Assembly: GCF_900156815.1 (NCBI RefSeq)
Contig: NZ_FTOT01000005.1
Span: forward strand, 248,001-312,000
Length of the DNA stretch: 64,000 nucleotides
From: Gemmobacter megaterium
Lineage (GTDB): Bacteria > Pseudomonadota > Alphaproteobacteria > Rhodobacterales > Rhodobacteraceae
Direction of reading: 5' to 3'
Shown: positions 20,080 through 28,989 of the stretch, in pieces
Numbering within the stretch: the first letter of the stretch is position 1
How the letters are laid out: every line of letters begins with the position of its first letter
Translations under genes and position numbers: made by a program
Notes under the pieces: model-generated
What the model was told of the DNA's origin: nothing
Databases searched by the model: none
The model's input: the letters and a program-made list of their open reading frames with translations, nothing else

Positions 20080-20142
20080 TCCCTGCTCCACACCCAATGG
20101 TTAACGGGTAAGGCGGAATGGTTGACGAAAGGTTAACCCCTT

Positions 20143-20161
20143 CTGTCGCAATACATTCACA
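20143..20161 (+). promoter_or_regulatory. candidate Pho box upstream of ugpB
   Basis: CTGTCGC (20143-20149) and CATTCAC (20154-20160) are spaced 11 bp and match 5/7 and 4/7 of the PhoB half-site CTGTCAT. The site lies 98 bp before ugpB in the only long upstream gap. E. coli ugp is a known Pho-regulon operon, so PhoB control is expected here. The site is degenerate and no background score was computed. Confidence 0.4.
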
Positions 20162-20258
20162 CGGGCTTTGCCGAACTGCCACACACGCGCCCTAGCGTCC
20201 GCCAACATGCGCCCGACCCATCCGGTCAGGCGGTCCGGCATTCGCGATGGAGCACGAC

Positions 20259-21578
20259 ATGACAAGACATCTGATTGGAGCACTGCTGGCAACCGCCGCG
20301 CTGAGCGGTCCCGCCCTGGCCCAGACAGAGGTGCAGTGGTGGCACGCCATGGGCGGCGAACTGGGCGCCAAGCTGGAACAGATCGCTGCCAGCTTCAACG
20401 AGACGCAGGCCGACTACAAGATCGTCCCGGTCTACAAGGGCAGCTACCCCGAGACCCTGACAGCCGCCATCGCCGCGTTCCGCGCCAAGGAACAGCCTGC
20501 CATCGTGCAGGTGTTCGAGGTGGGCACCGGCACCATGATGGCCGCCAAGGGCGCGGTCTATCCGGTGTACAAGCTGATGGCCGATCAGGGCAAATCCTTC
20601 GACACCTCGGAATATCTGGGGCCGGTCGTCGGGTATTATTCGGACCCCGAAGGCAACGTTCTGTCGCTGCCGTTCAATTCCTCAACCCCGATCATGTACT
20701 ACAACAAGGACGTGTTCGCCAAAGCCGGACTTGACCCGGAAATCGCGCCGAAAACCTGGGCAGAGGTGGAAGCCTTCTCGCAAAAGATCGTCGACTCGGG
20801 CGCGGCGAAATGCGGCTTTACCTCGGGCTGGATCAGCTGGGTTCAACTGGAAAACCTGTCGGCCATCCACGATGCCGCCTATGGCACCAGGGAAAACGGT
20901 TTTGCCGGTCTGGACACCGAATTCACCTTCAACGGCGACGTTCAGGTCAAGCATTGGGACAACCTGAAGAAATGGGCCGATGCGGGCCTGTTCCAGTATG
21001 GCGGCCCGGTGGGCGGCAATGACGCCCCGCCGAAATTCTACACGCAGGAATGCGCGATCTACATGAACTCCTCGGCAAGCCGCGCCGGCGTGATCAACAA
21101 CGCCAAGGATTTTCAGGTCGGCTTTGCACCGCTGCCCTATTATGACGACATGATCGCCGAGCCGAAAAACTCGATCATCGGTGGCGCGACGCTGTGGGTG
21201 CTGAACGGTCGCAAGGACGCGGAATACAAGGGCGTCGCGGCGTTCTTTGACTACCTGTCCTCGGCCGAAGTGCAGGCCGACTGGCACCAGGCGACCGGCT
21301 ATCTGCCGATCACCAACGCTACCTACGATCTGGGCATGACGCAAGGCTATTATGCCGCGAACCCAGGGTCGGACGTGGCGATCCAGCAGATCACCCGTGG
21401 CACGCCCAGCGTGAATTCCAAGGGCCTGCGCTTTGGCAACCTGACCCAAGTGCGCGACGTGATCGACAGCGAGTTCGAGGCGCTTCTGGGTGGCCAGAAA
21501 ACCGCCAAGGCCGCGTTGGACAGCGCCGTGACCCGTGGCAACGCGATCCTGCGCGACTTCGAAGCCGCCAACAAGTAA
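20259..21578 (+). CDS. ugpB: sn-glycerol-3-phosphate ABC transporter, binding protein
   Basis: A 439-residue periplasmic binding protein with a Sec signal peptide ending at ALA|Q (about residue 22). The mature start TEVQWWHAMGGELGAKLE is the UgpB signature, and IVPVYKGSYPETL, VEVGTGTMMAAKGAV-like and MYYNKDVF segments match UgpB. It binds glycerol-3-phosphate, and in some species glycerophosphodiesters, for import by UgpAEC. The ATG at 20259 is preferred over one at 20247 because GGAG lies between them. A 12-bp hairpin separates it from ugpA, which would allow excess binding protein. Confidence 0.93.
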   Translation: MTRHLIGALLATAALSGPALAQTEVQWWHAMGGELGAKLEQIAASFNETQADYKIVPVYKGSYPETLTAAIAAFRAKEQPAIVQVFEVGTGTMMAAKGAVYPVYKLMADQGKSFDTSEYLGPVVGYYSDPEGNVLSLPFNSSTPIMYYNKDVFAKAGLDPEIAPKTWAEVEAFSQKIVDSGAAKCGFTSGWISWVQLENLSAIHDAAYGTRENGFAGLDTEFTFNGDVQVKHWDNLKKWADAGLFQYGGPVGGNDAPPKFYTQECAIYMNSSASRAGVINNAKDFQVGFAPLPYYDDMIAEPKNSIIGGATLWVLNGRKDAEYKGVAAFFDYLSSAEVQADWHQATGYLPITNATYDLGMTQGYYAANPGSDVAIQQITRGTPSVNSKGLRFGNLTQVRDVIDSEFEALLGGQKTAKAALDSAVTRGNAILRDFEAANK

Positions 21579-21593
21579 CCCGATCCTTCCCAT

Positions 21594-21624
21594 CCGGGGC
21601 ACGCGCCAGCCGCGCGTGCCCCGG
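21594..21624 (+). other. strong intercistronic hairpin between ugpB and ugpA
   Basis: CCGGGGCACGCG (21594-21605) pairs perfectly with CGCGTGCCCCGG (21613-21624) around a 7-base loop. No U-tract follows, so it is probably an mRNA-stabilising or attenuating element of the kind found after binding-protein genes, raising UgpB over the membrane subunits. Confidence 0.7.
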
Positions 21625-21643
21625 CTGCATTGCCGGATGCCCC

Positions 21644-22528
21644 ATGCAGACCAAACGCACGATCTTTCCGAACAAGGGCCTGCCCTGGCTGCTGATCGGC
21701 CCGCAACTGATTGTCACGGCGATCTTTTTCCTGTGGCCATCCGCGCAAGCGATCTGGACATCCTTCCGGCGCGAGGATCCGTTCGGGCTGAACACCACCT
21801 TCGTCGGGCTGGCGAATTATACCCGCCTGTTCGACAGCGGCGAATGGGTGGCGGCGGCAGGCCGTACGGCCGTCTTTGCCGTTTCGGTCACTGCGCTCTC
21901 GATGATCTCGGCACTGGTTCTGGCGCTGGCCGCCAATCGGGTGCTGCGCGGATCACGGTTCTACACCACGCTGCTGGTCTGGCCCTATGCGGTCGCGCCG
22001 GTGGTTGCGGGGGTGCTGTGGTGGTTTCTGTTCAATCCCACCATCGGCCTGTTGCCCTACATGCTGTCCGGCTTTGGCATCAGTTGGAATCATCGGGTGA
22101 ACGGCGGTCAGGCGATGACACTGATCGTGATCGCCGCCGCGTGGAAGCACGTATCTTACAACTTTCTGTTCTTTCTGGCCGCGCTGCAATCGGTGCCGAA
22201 ATCGCTGATCGAGGCCGCAGCCATCGACGGCGCCGGGCCGTTCCAGCGGATGCGTGACATCGTGCTGCCCCTGATCTCGCCCACGACCTTCTTCTTGCTG
22301 ATCGTCAACATCAACTATGCCATGTTCGACACGTTCGCCATCATCGACGCCACCACATCGGGCGGGCCGGCGGGGGCCACCAACATTCTGGTCTACAAGG
22401 TGTATGCCGACGGGTTTCTGGGGCTGAACCTTGGATCGTCCTCGGCACAGTCGGTCGTGCTGATGCTGATCGTGGTCGCGCTGACCTTTGTCCAGTTCCG
22501 CTATGTCGAACGCAAGGTGCAATACTGA
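21644..22528 (+). CDS. ugpA: sn-glycerol-3-phosphate ABC transporter permease UgpA
   Basis: A 294-residue permease with six membrane segments. The EAA loop that contacts UgpC is visible as [20 protein letters not shown] near residue 190. N-terminal [26 protein letters not shown] matches UgpA/MalF-type proteins. Its stop overlaps the ugpE start (TGATG), giving translational coupling. The order ugpB-A-E-C is the standard one. Confidence 0.93.
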   Translation: MQTKRTIFPNKGLPWLLIGPQLIVTAIFFLWPSAQAIWTSFRREDPFGLNTTFVGLANYTRLFDSGEWVAAAGRTAVFAVSVTALSMISALVLALAANRVLRGSRFYTTLLVWPYAVAPVVAGVLWWFLFNPTIGLLPYMLSGFGISWNHRVNGGQAMTLIVIAAAWKHVSYNFLFFLAALQSVPKSLIEAAAIDGAGPFQRMRDIVLPLISPTTFFLLIVNINYAMFDTFAIIDATTSGGPAGATNILVYKVYADGFLGLNLGSSSAQSVVLMLIVVALTFVQFRYVERKVQY

Positions 22529-23376
22529 TGATCGAGAACCGCCGCTGGCTGGACATCCTGACCCATGCTGTCCTGATCCTGGGGGTGGCCATCGTCGCCT
22601 TTCCGGTCTGGGTCGCCCTTGTGGCCTCTACCCATCCGGCAGGCAGCTTTGCCACCGGGCATATGCCGCTGCTGCCAGGCGGGCACGGCTGGGACAATTA
22701 CAGCACGGTCCTTGGCTCGGGGATGCGCGGGGCCGGATCCGAGCCATTGTGGCGGATGCTGATCAATTCCACGATCATGGCAGTGCTGATCACGGCGGGA
22801 AAGATCGCCATCTCGCTGACATCGGCTTATGCGATCGTGTGGTTCCGCTTTCCGCTGCGGGTGGTGTGTTTCTGGCTGATCTTCATCACCCTGATGCTGC
22901 CGGTCGAGGTGCGCATCCTGCCGACCTTCAAGGTGGTTGCGGATTTCGGGCTGCTGAACAGCTGGGTTGGCCTGACGCTGCCGCTGATCGCCTCGGCCAC
23001 CGCCACCTTCCTGTTCCGCCAGTTCTTCATGACGCTGCCGGACGAACTGGTCGAGGCGGCGCGGATAGACGGCGCCGGTCCGATGAAGTTCTTCCGCGAC
23101 ATCCTGCTGCCCCTGTCGCGCACCAATATCGCTGCGCTGTCGGTGATCCTGTTCATCTATGGCTGGGTGCAATACCTGTGGCCTACCCTCGTGACCACCG
23201 ATCCGAAATTCTACACCGTCGTCATGGGCATCAAGCGCATGGTCGCGGTGGCCGAGGCCGACCCGCAGTGGAATTTCGTCATGGCCGCCGTGGTGCTGGC
23301 CATGCTGCCGCCGGTTCTGGTGGTGATCTTCATGCAAAGGCTCTTTGTGAAGGGCCTGATCGAGACGGAGAAATAA
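22528..23376 (+). CDS. ugpE: sn-glycerol-3-phosphate ABC transporter permease UgpE
   Basis: A 282-residue MalG-type permease with six membrane segments and the EAA loop [20 protein letters not shown] near residue 175. [20 protein letters not shown] and the C-terminal [14 protein letters not shown] are UgpE-like. It forms the inner-membrane channel with UgpA. Confidence 0.93.
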   Translation: MIENRRWLDILTHAVLILGVAIVAFPVWVALVASTHPAGSFATGHMPLLPGGHGWDNYSTVLGSGMRGAGSEPLWRMLINSTIMAVLITAGKIAISLTSAYAIVWFRFPLRVVCFWLIFITLMLPVEVRILPTFKVVADFGLLNSWVGLTLPLIASATATFLFRQFFMTLPDELVEAARIDGAGPMKFFRDILLPLSRTNIAALSVILFIYGWVQYLWPTLVTTDPKFYTVVMGIKRMVAVAEADPQWNFVMAAVVLAMLPPVLVVIFMQRLFVKGLIETEK

Positions 23377-23377
23377 C

Positions 23378-24478
23378 ATGGCCCGCATCCAGATCGGCGC
23401 CCTGCGCAAGACTTATCCGGGGGCAAGGGCCGACACGCTGCACGGCATCGACCTGTCCATCGAGGACGGTGAAATGGCCGTGCTGGTCGGCCCCTCGGGC
23501 TGCGGCAAGTCCACCCTGCTGCGGATGATCGCAGGGTTGGAAAGCGTGACGGACGGCGAGATCCGCATCGGGGACCGTCTGGTCAACCAACTGGAACCGG
23601 CCGAGCGGGATATCGCGATGGTGTTTCAGAACTACGCGCTTTATCCGCACATGACCGTTCGGGGAAATCTGGAATACGGGCTGAAGAACCGCCGCACCCC
23701 CCGTGCCGAGATCGACGCCCGCGTGACCGAGGCCGCCCGCGTGCTGGAGATCGAGCCGTTCCTTGACCGCAAGCCACAGGCCCTGTCGGGCGGCCAGCGC
23801 CAGCGCGTCGCCATGGGCCGCGCCATCGTGCGCAAACCGCAGGCCTTTCTGTTTGACGAGCCGCTGTCCAATCTGGACGCCCGGCTGCGCGGCCAGATGC
23901 GGGTAGAGATCCGGCGGCTGCAACGCCGCTTTGCCACCACCTCGATCTACGTGACCCATGACCAGTTGGAAGCCATGACCATGGCCGACAAGCTGGTCGT
24001 GATGAATGCAGGGCGCATCGAACAGGTGGGCAGCCCGATGGACCTGTTCGAAACCCCGCGCAGCCTGTTCGTGGCCGGCTTTATCGGAGCGCCCGGCATG
24101 AACCTGCTGCCGGTCGAGGATCTGCGCGCCAGCGGTGCCGATCTGACCGGGTTGCCCGGCACCACCTCTGTCGTCGGCATTCGCCCGGAACATCTGCTGC
24201 CGGATGCCACCGGCGCCTGGATGGCCCTGCATGTCACCGTCGATGCGGTGGAACTCGTGGGATCGGAAACGCTGGTGCATCTGGGGGCGGCGGGCCTTTC
24301 AGCGCCGCTGGTGCTGCGCCAACCCGGCGCGGCGCGGCTGGCGCCGGGGATGCCGCTGCGGGTCGGCCTGCCGCGTCAGCATCTGCATTGCTTCGACGCC
24401 CATGGCTTGCGCATCGCACAGGACAGCACCGACCCGGCCCTGCGCGAGTTGGAGTCACGCCTGGACGCGCTGCGCTGA
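23378..24478 (+). CDS. ugpC: sn-glycerol-3-phosphate ABC transporter ATP-binding protein
   Basis: A 366-residue MalK-type ATPase. Walker [10 protein letters not shown] (near residue 36), Q-loop [11 protein letters not shown], signature [14 protein letters not shown], Walker [12 protein letters not shown] and H-loop YVTHDQ precede a C-terminal regulatory OB-fold domain (GIRPEHLLP). It starts 1 bp after the ugpE stop. No ugpQ glycerophosphodiesterase follows. Confidence 0.92.
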   Translation: MARIQIGALRKTYPGARADTLHGIDLSIEDGEMAVLVGPSGCGKSTLLRMIAGLESVTDGEIRIGDRLVNQLEPAERDIAMVFQNYALYPHMTVRGNLEYGLKNRRTPRAEIDARVTEAARVLEIEPFLDRKPQALSGGQRQRVAMGRAIVRKPQAFLFDEPLSNLDARLRGQMRVEIRRLQRRFATTSIYVTHDQLEAMTMADKLVVMNAGRIEQVGSPMDLFETPRSLFVAGFIGAPGMNLLPVEDLRASGADLTGLPGTTSVVGIRPEHLLPDATGAWMALHVTVDAVELVGSETLVHLGAAGLSAPLVLRQPGAARLAPGMPLRVGLPRQHLHCFDAHGLRIAQDSTDPALRELESRLDALR

Positions 24479-24520
24479 GCCGGTAGTGGCGAGGCCGCGA
24501 TGCGGCCCTGCCAGCGGGGT

Positions 24521-25711
24521 TCAGCCCTGTTGGGCCTTTTTCCAGTCGCGCTTAACCTTTTTGGCCAGCGACCATTTGTGGACCTCTGTCGGGCCATCAT
24601 AGATGCGAAAGGCGCGGATCTCGCGGAAGACCTGTTCCACGATGGTATCTGCCGTCACTCCCTGGCCGCCCATCATCTGCACGCAGCGATCCGCCACGCG
24701 CATCAGCGCCTCGGAAACCGCGACCTTGGCCATCGAGCTTTCGACAGTGCCCAGAACGCCCGTGTCCAGCACATCGGCGCACCAATAGGTCATCAGTTCG
24801 GCCTGTTTGAGGTCGATCAGGTTTTCGGCCAGCATGAAGCCGACCCCCTCGTGGTCCACCAGCGGTTTGCCGAACGCCATGCGCCGGTTGGCATAGTCCC
24901 CGGCAATCTCGTTGGCCCGCACACAGGCCCCCAGCCAGCGCATACAGTGGCTGAGCCGTGCGGGCGACAGGCGCACCTGCGCATAGCGGAACCCCTCGCC
25001 GCTCTGTCCCAGCATCTGGTCGGCCGGTACGCGCAAATTCTCGATCGAGATCACCGCATGGCCGCCAGGCATGGAACTGTCGATGGTGTCCATCACCCGC
25101 TCGATCCGTATGGCCGGATCGGGGAGATCCACCAGGAACATGCAGGCCCCTTGGTCGGACTTCGCCATGACGATACCCACACCGGCACCATCAGCGCCGG
25201 TGATATAGGTCTTGCGCCCGTTGATCACCCAATGGTTGCCATCGGGGTGGCAGGTGGTCAGCATCATCGACGGGTCGGATCCGGCGCCGTTGTCGGCGGC
25301 AGGTTCCGTCATCAGAAAGGCCGACCGCTTTTCGCCCCTGACCATCGGGTCCAGAAAACGCGCCTTCAACTCGGGGCTGCCCACCTTGCCCAGCAGATAC
25401 ATGTTGCCTTCGTCCGGCGCGGCGGTGTTGCAGGCCAGCGGGCCCAGCGGCGACAGCCCCGAGCGGATCAGCACGGCGGCGGTTTCCCGCTGGGTCAGGT
25501 GATCGCCATCCGCCAGGATATGCGGTGTCAGGACACCTGCCTTGCGGGCCAGATCCTTCAACTCCATGACCATCTCGTCGGTCGGACCGTGGCTGGTGCG
25601 CCGCGGATCCTTTTCAAAGGGCACCACGACATCGCGCACGAAATCCTCGACCCGGTCCGCCAGGTCAAGGGCGCGGGCCGAAATGCCCGCCCGTTCCAGA
25701 AGCGCGCTCAT
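24521..25711 (-). CDS. acyl-CoA dehydrogenase family protein
   Basis: A 396-residue FAD flavoenzyme that would introduce the alpha-beta double bond in an acyl-CoA. Motifs: FLMTEPAADNGAGSDPSMM (FAD/substrate loop), WVINGRKTYITGADGAG and the C-terminal MMGGQGVTADTIVEQVFREIRAFRIYDGPTEVH spread over the dimer interface. The terminal KRDWKKAQQ tail and the context suggest the ACAD10/11-like or branched-chain class; the chain-length preference cannot be read. The start overlaps the SDR stop (ATGA) in a TetR-SDR-ACAD operon. Confidence 0.88.
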   Translation of the reverse strand: MSALLERAGISARALDLADRVEDFVRDVVVPFEKDPRRTSHGPTDEMVMELKDLARKAGVLTPHILADGDHLTQRETAAVLIRSGLSPLGPLACNTAAPDEGNMYLLGKVGSPELKARFLDPMVRGEKRSAFLMTEPAADNGAGSDPSMMLTTCHPDGNHWVINGRKTYITGADGAGVGIVMAKSDQGACMFLVDLPDPAIRIERVMDTIDSSMPGGHAVISIENLRVPADQMLGQSGEGFRYAQVRLSPARLSHCMRWLGACVRANEIAGDYANRRMAFGKPLVDHEGVGFMLAENLIDLKQAELMTYWCADVLDTGVLGTVESSMAKVAVSEALMRVADRCVQMMGGQGVTADTIVEQVFREIRAFRIYDGPTEVHKWSLAKKVKRDWKKAQQG

Positions 25712-26469
25712 TTCGGGGCCATGCGGATGGCGCCGTCCAGGCGGATGACTTCGCCGTTCAGCATCGGGTTTTCGACAATCGCGCCCACAAGCTGCGCATA
25801 TTCCGCCGGATCGCCCAGGCGCGACGGAAAGGGCACCTGGCGGCCCAGGCTGTCCTGCGCGTCCTGCGGCAGACTGGCCAACAACGGGGTCAGGAACAGT
25901 CCCGGCGCGATGGTCATGACCCGGATGCCATAGCGCGCGAACTCCCGTGCGATGGGCAGGGTCATGCCCACGACACCACCCTTGGAAGCCGCATAGGCCG
26001 GCTGGCCGATCTGGCCATCAAAGGCCGCAACCGAGGCGGTGTTGACGATCACGCCGCGCTCTTCGCCCACCGGGTCGGCGGTGTGCAGGCTGGCGGCAAA
26101 TTTCGACAGCACATTGAAGGTGCCAAACAGGTTGACGTTGACGATGTCGGTAAAGTCCTTCAGCGGCAGCGCCTTGCCATCGCGGCCGATCACCTTGCCG
26201 GGCGGTCCGATCCCTGCGCAGTTGACCAGGATGCGCGCTTTGCCGTGCAGCCCCTCGGCCTCGGCAATCGCGGCCTCCACCACCGATTCATCGGTGACGT
26301 TGACCTTGATGAACGCCCCGCCGATCTCGGCCGCCTTGGCCGCCCCCAGCGTCTCGTTCATGTCAAAGATGGTGACTTTGGCGCCTGCCTTGGCCAGCAT
26401 CTCGGCCGTTGCGCCACCAAGGCCCGAGGCCCCGCCGGTCACGATTGCGGCCTGTCCTGCGATCTTCAT
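25708..26469 (-). CDS. SDR oxidoreductase (3-hydroxyacyl-CoA dehydrogenase type)
   Basis: A 253-residue short-chain dehydrogenase with the NAD-binding VTGGASGLGGAT near residue 10, NCAG at about 85 and the catalytic YAASK motif near 153. FDMNETLGAAKAAEIGG and VNVTDESVVEAAI resemble HSD17B10-type 3-hydroxyacyl-CoA dehydrogenases, which fits the neighbouring acyl-CoA dehydrogenase. The ATG at 26469 follows GGAGGAGA and overlaps the tetR stop as ATGA. Confidence 0.87.
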   Translation of the reverse strand: MKIAGQAAIVTGGASGLGGATAEMLAKAGAKVTIFDMNETLGAAKAAEIGGAFIKVNVTDESVVEAAIAEAEGLHGKARILVNCAGIGPPGKVIGRDGKALPLKDFTDIVNVNLFGTFNVLSKFAASLHTADPVGEERGVIVNTASVAAFDGQIGQPAYAASKGGVVGMTLPIAREFARYGIRVMTIAPGLFLTPLLASLPQDAQDSLGRQVPFPSRLGDPAEYAQLVGAIVENPMLNGEVIRLDGAIRMAPK

Positions 26470-27131
26470 TCTGTCGTCTCCTCCGTGGATGTCGATGTTC
26501 GGGGCGGGGGGCACATGCCATTCATCAGCACGGCCACGGTCAGGCGGGCAGTTTCCTCGGCCCCGACCGGCCCGTCAGGGCGAAACCATGTGCCAAGGCC
26601 ATTCAGCGCCACACCCGCGGTAAAGGCCGCCATGCGCACATCGGGCACGGCCAGCGAGCCGTCTGCCACGCCTTCGGCGATCACCTGGCGCACCAGCAGG
26701 TCAATCTCGCGCTTGAGCGCCCGAAAGCCCCGGCGGCTTTCCGGCGACAACAGATGGTCCTGCGTGCGCGACACGCAGATGCCGAAATCATCCAGCATGA
26801 TCAGCGCATAGGCAGTCAGCATCTGACGCAGGCGGTCGGCGGCGGTGCCGTTCTGGCCTGCGGTGCTGCGGGCGATGGCCGCAATCTCGTCCAGCCCGCG
26901 ACGGGTGCATTCGTAAAGGATTTCGTCCTTGTTGGCGAAGTAGTGATAGATCGTCGGCTTGGTCACGTTCAGCGCCGCCGCCACATCATCCAACGAAGTC
27001 GCGTGGTAACCGCGCTGGTTGAAGAACCGCGCCGCTGTGCGCAGAACCGCATCGCGCTTGGCCGCGCGCTCGCCCTCGCGCATGTCGGAATTCGGCCAGG
27101 GCGACGCCGTGGGTCGAACTGATCTGGGCAT
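26466..27131 (-). CDS. TetR/AcrR family transcriptional regulator
   Basis: A 221-residue repressor-type protein. The helix-turn-helix lies in RDAVLRTAARFFNQRGYHATSLDDVAAALNVTKPTIYHYFANKDEI (split across residues 25-70), followed by a ligand-binding helical domain with a TetR_C-like core. It is the first gene of the operon with the SDR and acyl-CoA dehydrogenase, so it probably represses them and responds to an acyl-CoA. The start at 27131 (MPRSVRP) is chosen; MREGERAAK at 27083 is possible. A perfect 12-bp palindrome lies 38 bp upstream. Confidence 0.88.
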   Translation of the reverse strand: MPRSVRPTASPWPNSDMREGERAAKRDAVLRTAARFFNQRGYHATSLDDVAAALNVTKPTIYHYFANKDEILYECTRRGLDEIAAIARSTAGQNGTAADRLRQMLTAYALIMLDDFGICVSRTQDHLLSPESRRGFRALKREIDLLVRQVIAEGVADGSLAVPDVRMAAFTAGVALNGLGTWFRPDGPVGAEETARLTVAVLMNGMCPPPRTSTSTEETTE

Positions 27132-27168
27132 CTGGAACGGTCCGCGTGTTACCATTGCGTCGGCACTA

Positions 27169-27180
27169 TACTTGCAAGTA
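27169..27180 (-). promoter_or_regulatory. 12-bp palindrome, candidate TetR operator
   Basis: TACTTGCAAGTA is a perfect palindrome in the AT-rich gap upstream of the tetR operon, and a looser GTTAC...GTAAC pair (27148-27182) brackets it. TetR regulators of acyl-CoA operons bind such palindromes in their own promoters. The placement supports autoregulation. Confidence 0.45.
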
Positions 27181-27252
27181 ACATCGCCGATCACAAGGTT
27201 CCAGATCACGCAACCCCGACCATGTTGCCCTGGTCAGGGTTCCCTCACCCCC

Positions 27253-27852
27253 TCACCCCATGACCAGTTCGATCCCGTCCTCGGCCAGGGTCAGCCCGGC
27301 CAGGCCGGGCCCTCGCAGCAGGCCCGCCCGCAGCAAGCCGAACTGCACCTGCGGCGCAGTCAGATCCACCGCAACCTCGGCATCGGTCAGCAACACCCAC
27401 GGAATACCCTCGCTGCGGATGCGCCGCCCGCTGGCGGACAACACCCACCGCGCTCCGGGCCGCGTCACGACGATCAATCCGCCCAGCGGCAGCGCCACCT
27501 CCAGACACATCAATGCCAGAAAGGCCCGCTGGACATCGGGGCGCGCATGATCCCCGGCGGCTTGCCAATCCACGCGCAGACGGCCGCCATGCGTCCAGTC
27601 GGCCAGCAGACCGGCAATCTCTGGCTGGCCCAGCCGCTGTTCGGCCCCGGCAATGCCGAAGGCCACGCGCAGGAAACGGATGCGCGCATTGGCGCTGGCC
27701 ACACTTTCCGCGATCAGGGCGATTTCCGGCCGATCCCCCGCGCCGTCCAGCATAAGCAACTCCACCCCGTTGCCGATGGCGCCCAAGGGGCTGATAAGAT
27801 CATGGCAGATACGCGCAGCCAACAGTGCGGCAAGGTCGGTCTGGTCGGTCAT
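27253..27852 (-). CDS. chpT: histidine phosphotransferase ChpT
   Basis: A 199-residue protein with the degenerate histidine-kinase-like fold of ChpT. LLAARICHDLISPLGAIGNGVELL carries the phospho-accepting His in H-D-L near residue 17; the C-terminal part resembles an HATPase that has lost ATP binding. In Caulobacter, ChpT relays phosphate from CckA to CtrA and CpdR; in Rhodobacterales the same pathway controls motility and gene-transfer agents. The start at 27852 follows GAGGGGAC. It faces away from the DUF3553 gene with only 30 bp between the start codons. Confidence 0.85.
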   Translation of the reverse strand: MTDQTDLAALLAARICHDLISPLGAIGNGVELLMLDGAGDRPEIALIAESVASANARIRFLRVAFGIAGAEQRLGQPEIAGLLADWTHGGRLRVDWQAAGDHARPDVQRAFLALMCLEVALPLGGLIVVTRPGARWVLSASGRRIRSEGIPWVLLTDAEVAVDLTAPQVQFGLLRAGLLRGPGLAGLTLAEDGIELVMG

Positions 27853-27882
27853 CACGTCCCCTCGGACACAGGAGCCTCGAAC

Positions 27883-28062
27883 ATGCGAAGCCTGAACGAC
27901 ATGCTGGAACCCGGAATGATGGTGCGGCACCCGAACCAACCCGATTGGGGGTTGGGGCAGGTGCAGTCGAACATCTCCGGTCGGGTCACTGTGAATTTCG
28001 AGAACGCAGGCAAGGTCGTCCTGATGTCGGACCATGTGGCGCTGGAACTCGTGCACCGTTGA
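27883..28062 (+). CDS. DUF3553 small protein
   Basis: A 59-residue protein with PGMMVRHPNQPDWGLGQVQS and VTVNFENAGKVVL, the pattern of the DUF3553 family, a small beta-barrel resembling the CarD/SH3-like nucleic-acid-binding fold (W-G-x-G-x-V). The function is not established. The ATG follows GGAG by eight bases. It is divergent from chpT, an arrangement I believe is common in Rhodobacterales. Confidence 0.8.
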   Translation: MRSLNDMLEPGMMVRHPNQPDWGLGQVQSNISGRVTVNFENAGKVVLMSDHVALELVHR

Positions 28063-28203
28063 ACCGCCTCAGGATAGCATTCCGCGCCAGCCAGGCAACC
28101 ATTGCGTGTTCGGCGCCGGTTTCAGTTGCAATGTGCCCCTGCGCTGGTAAAACCCGCTGACCTTGCCGGAACCCTTCGGCGCTGCCTGGACCAACCTGCC
28201 GCG

Positions 28204-28989
28204 ATGACCCCGATCGAGCCGCATTTCGCCATACGTCTTGCCGGAGACGACCGCGACCTGCGCGCAGCGCAGCGGTTGCGATACGAGGTGTTCGTTCACG
28301 AACTGAACGGCAGCGGCCCGATGGTGGACCACGACCAGCGGCTGGAAATCGACGAGTTCGACCCGCATTTCGACCATATGCTCCTGATCGACACCCGGCG
28401 CGACGGTGCGGCACTTGACGATGTGGTCGGTGTCTATCGCCTGTTGCCCAGTGATCGGGCCGCCCGGTTGGGCCGTTACTATTCCGAAAGCGAATACGAT
28501 CTTGCGCCACTGAAGGCGACAGGGCGCAGGCTGCTGGAACTCGGTCGGTCCTGTGTGCACCCGGACTATCGGGGGGGCACGGCAATGTTCCATCTGTGGA
28601 ACGCGCTGGCCCAGTATGTTCTGGACCGCGACATCGAGATTCTGTTCGGCGTTGCCAGTTTTCACGGCATCGACAGCACGGCGCTGCGACAGCCATTAGC
28701 ATATCTGTACCACAACCATCTGGCGCCGGTGGACTTGCGGGTCCGCGCCCGTGCGCCGAACCGGTTGGAAATGGACCTGCTGCCGCCGGACCAGATCGAC
28801 CGGCGGGCGGCCATGTCGGCCACGCCCGCATTGATCAAGGCCTATCTGCGGCTGGGCGGATTTGTCGGCGATGGCGCCTGGATCGACCGCGCATTTAACA
28901 CGACAGATGTCTGCCTGCTGATGGACACGGCGCGCATGTCAGAGAAACACCGCGACTTCTATGTGCGCAAGCAGGGGGCGCCGGGGTGA
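28204..28989 (+). CDS. olsB: L-ornithine N-alpha-acyltransferase (OlsB)
   Basis: A 261-residue GNAT-fold acyltransferase that transfers a 3-hydroxyacyl chain from ACP to ornithine, the first step of ornithine-lipid synthesis. LRAAQRLRYEVFVHELNG and the ...LLELGRSCVHPDYRGGTAMFHLWNA region (catalytic core, about residues 99-140) are typical of OlsB, as is FHGID. The next gene is a lyso-lipid acyltransferase overlapping by GTGA, which forms the olsBA pair and excludes a generic hemolysin-like annotation. The start at 28204 was chosen from family length. Confidence 0.87.
   Translation: MTPIEPHFAIRLAGDDRDLRAAQRLRYEVFVHELNGSGPMVDHDQRLEIDEFDPHFDHMLLIDTRRDGAALDDVVGVYRLLPSDRAARLGRYYSESEYDLAPLKATGRRLLELGRSCVHPDYRGGTAMFHLWNALAQYVLDRDIEILFGVASFHGIDSTALRQPLAYLYHNHLAPVDLRVRARAPNRLEMDLLPPDQIDRRAAMSATPALIKAYLRLGGFVGDGAWIDRAFNTTDVCLLMDTARMSEKHRDFYVRKQGAPG

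Noticed and set aside
24493-24507. GGCCGC/GCGGCC hairpin between ugpC and the acyl-CoA dehydrogenase as a terminator
   Set aside because: The stem is only 6 bp with a 3-base loop and no U-tract on either strand.
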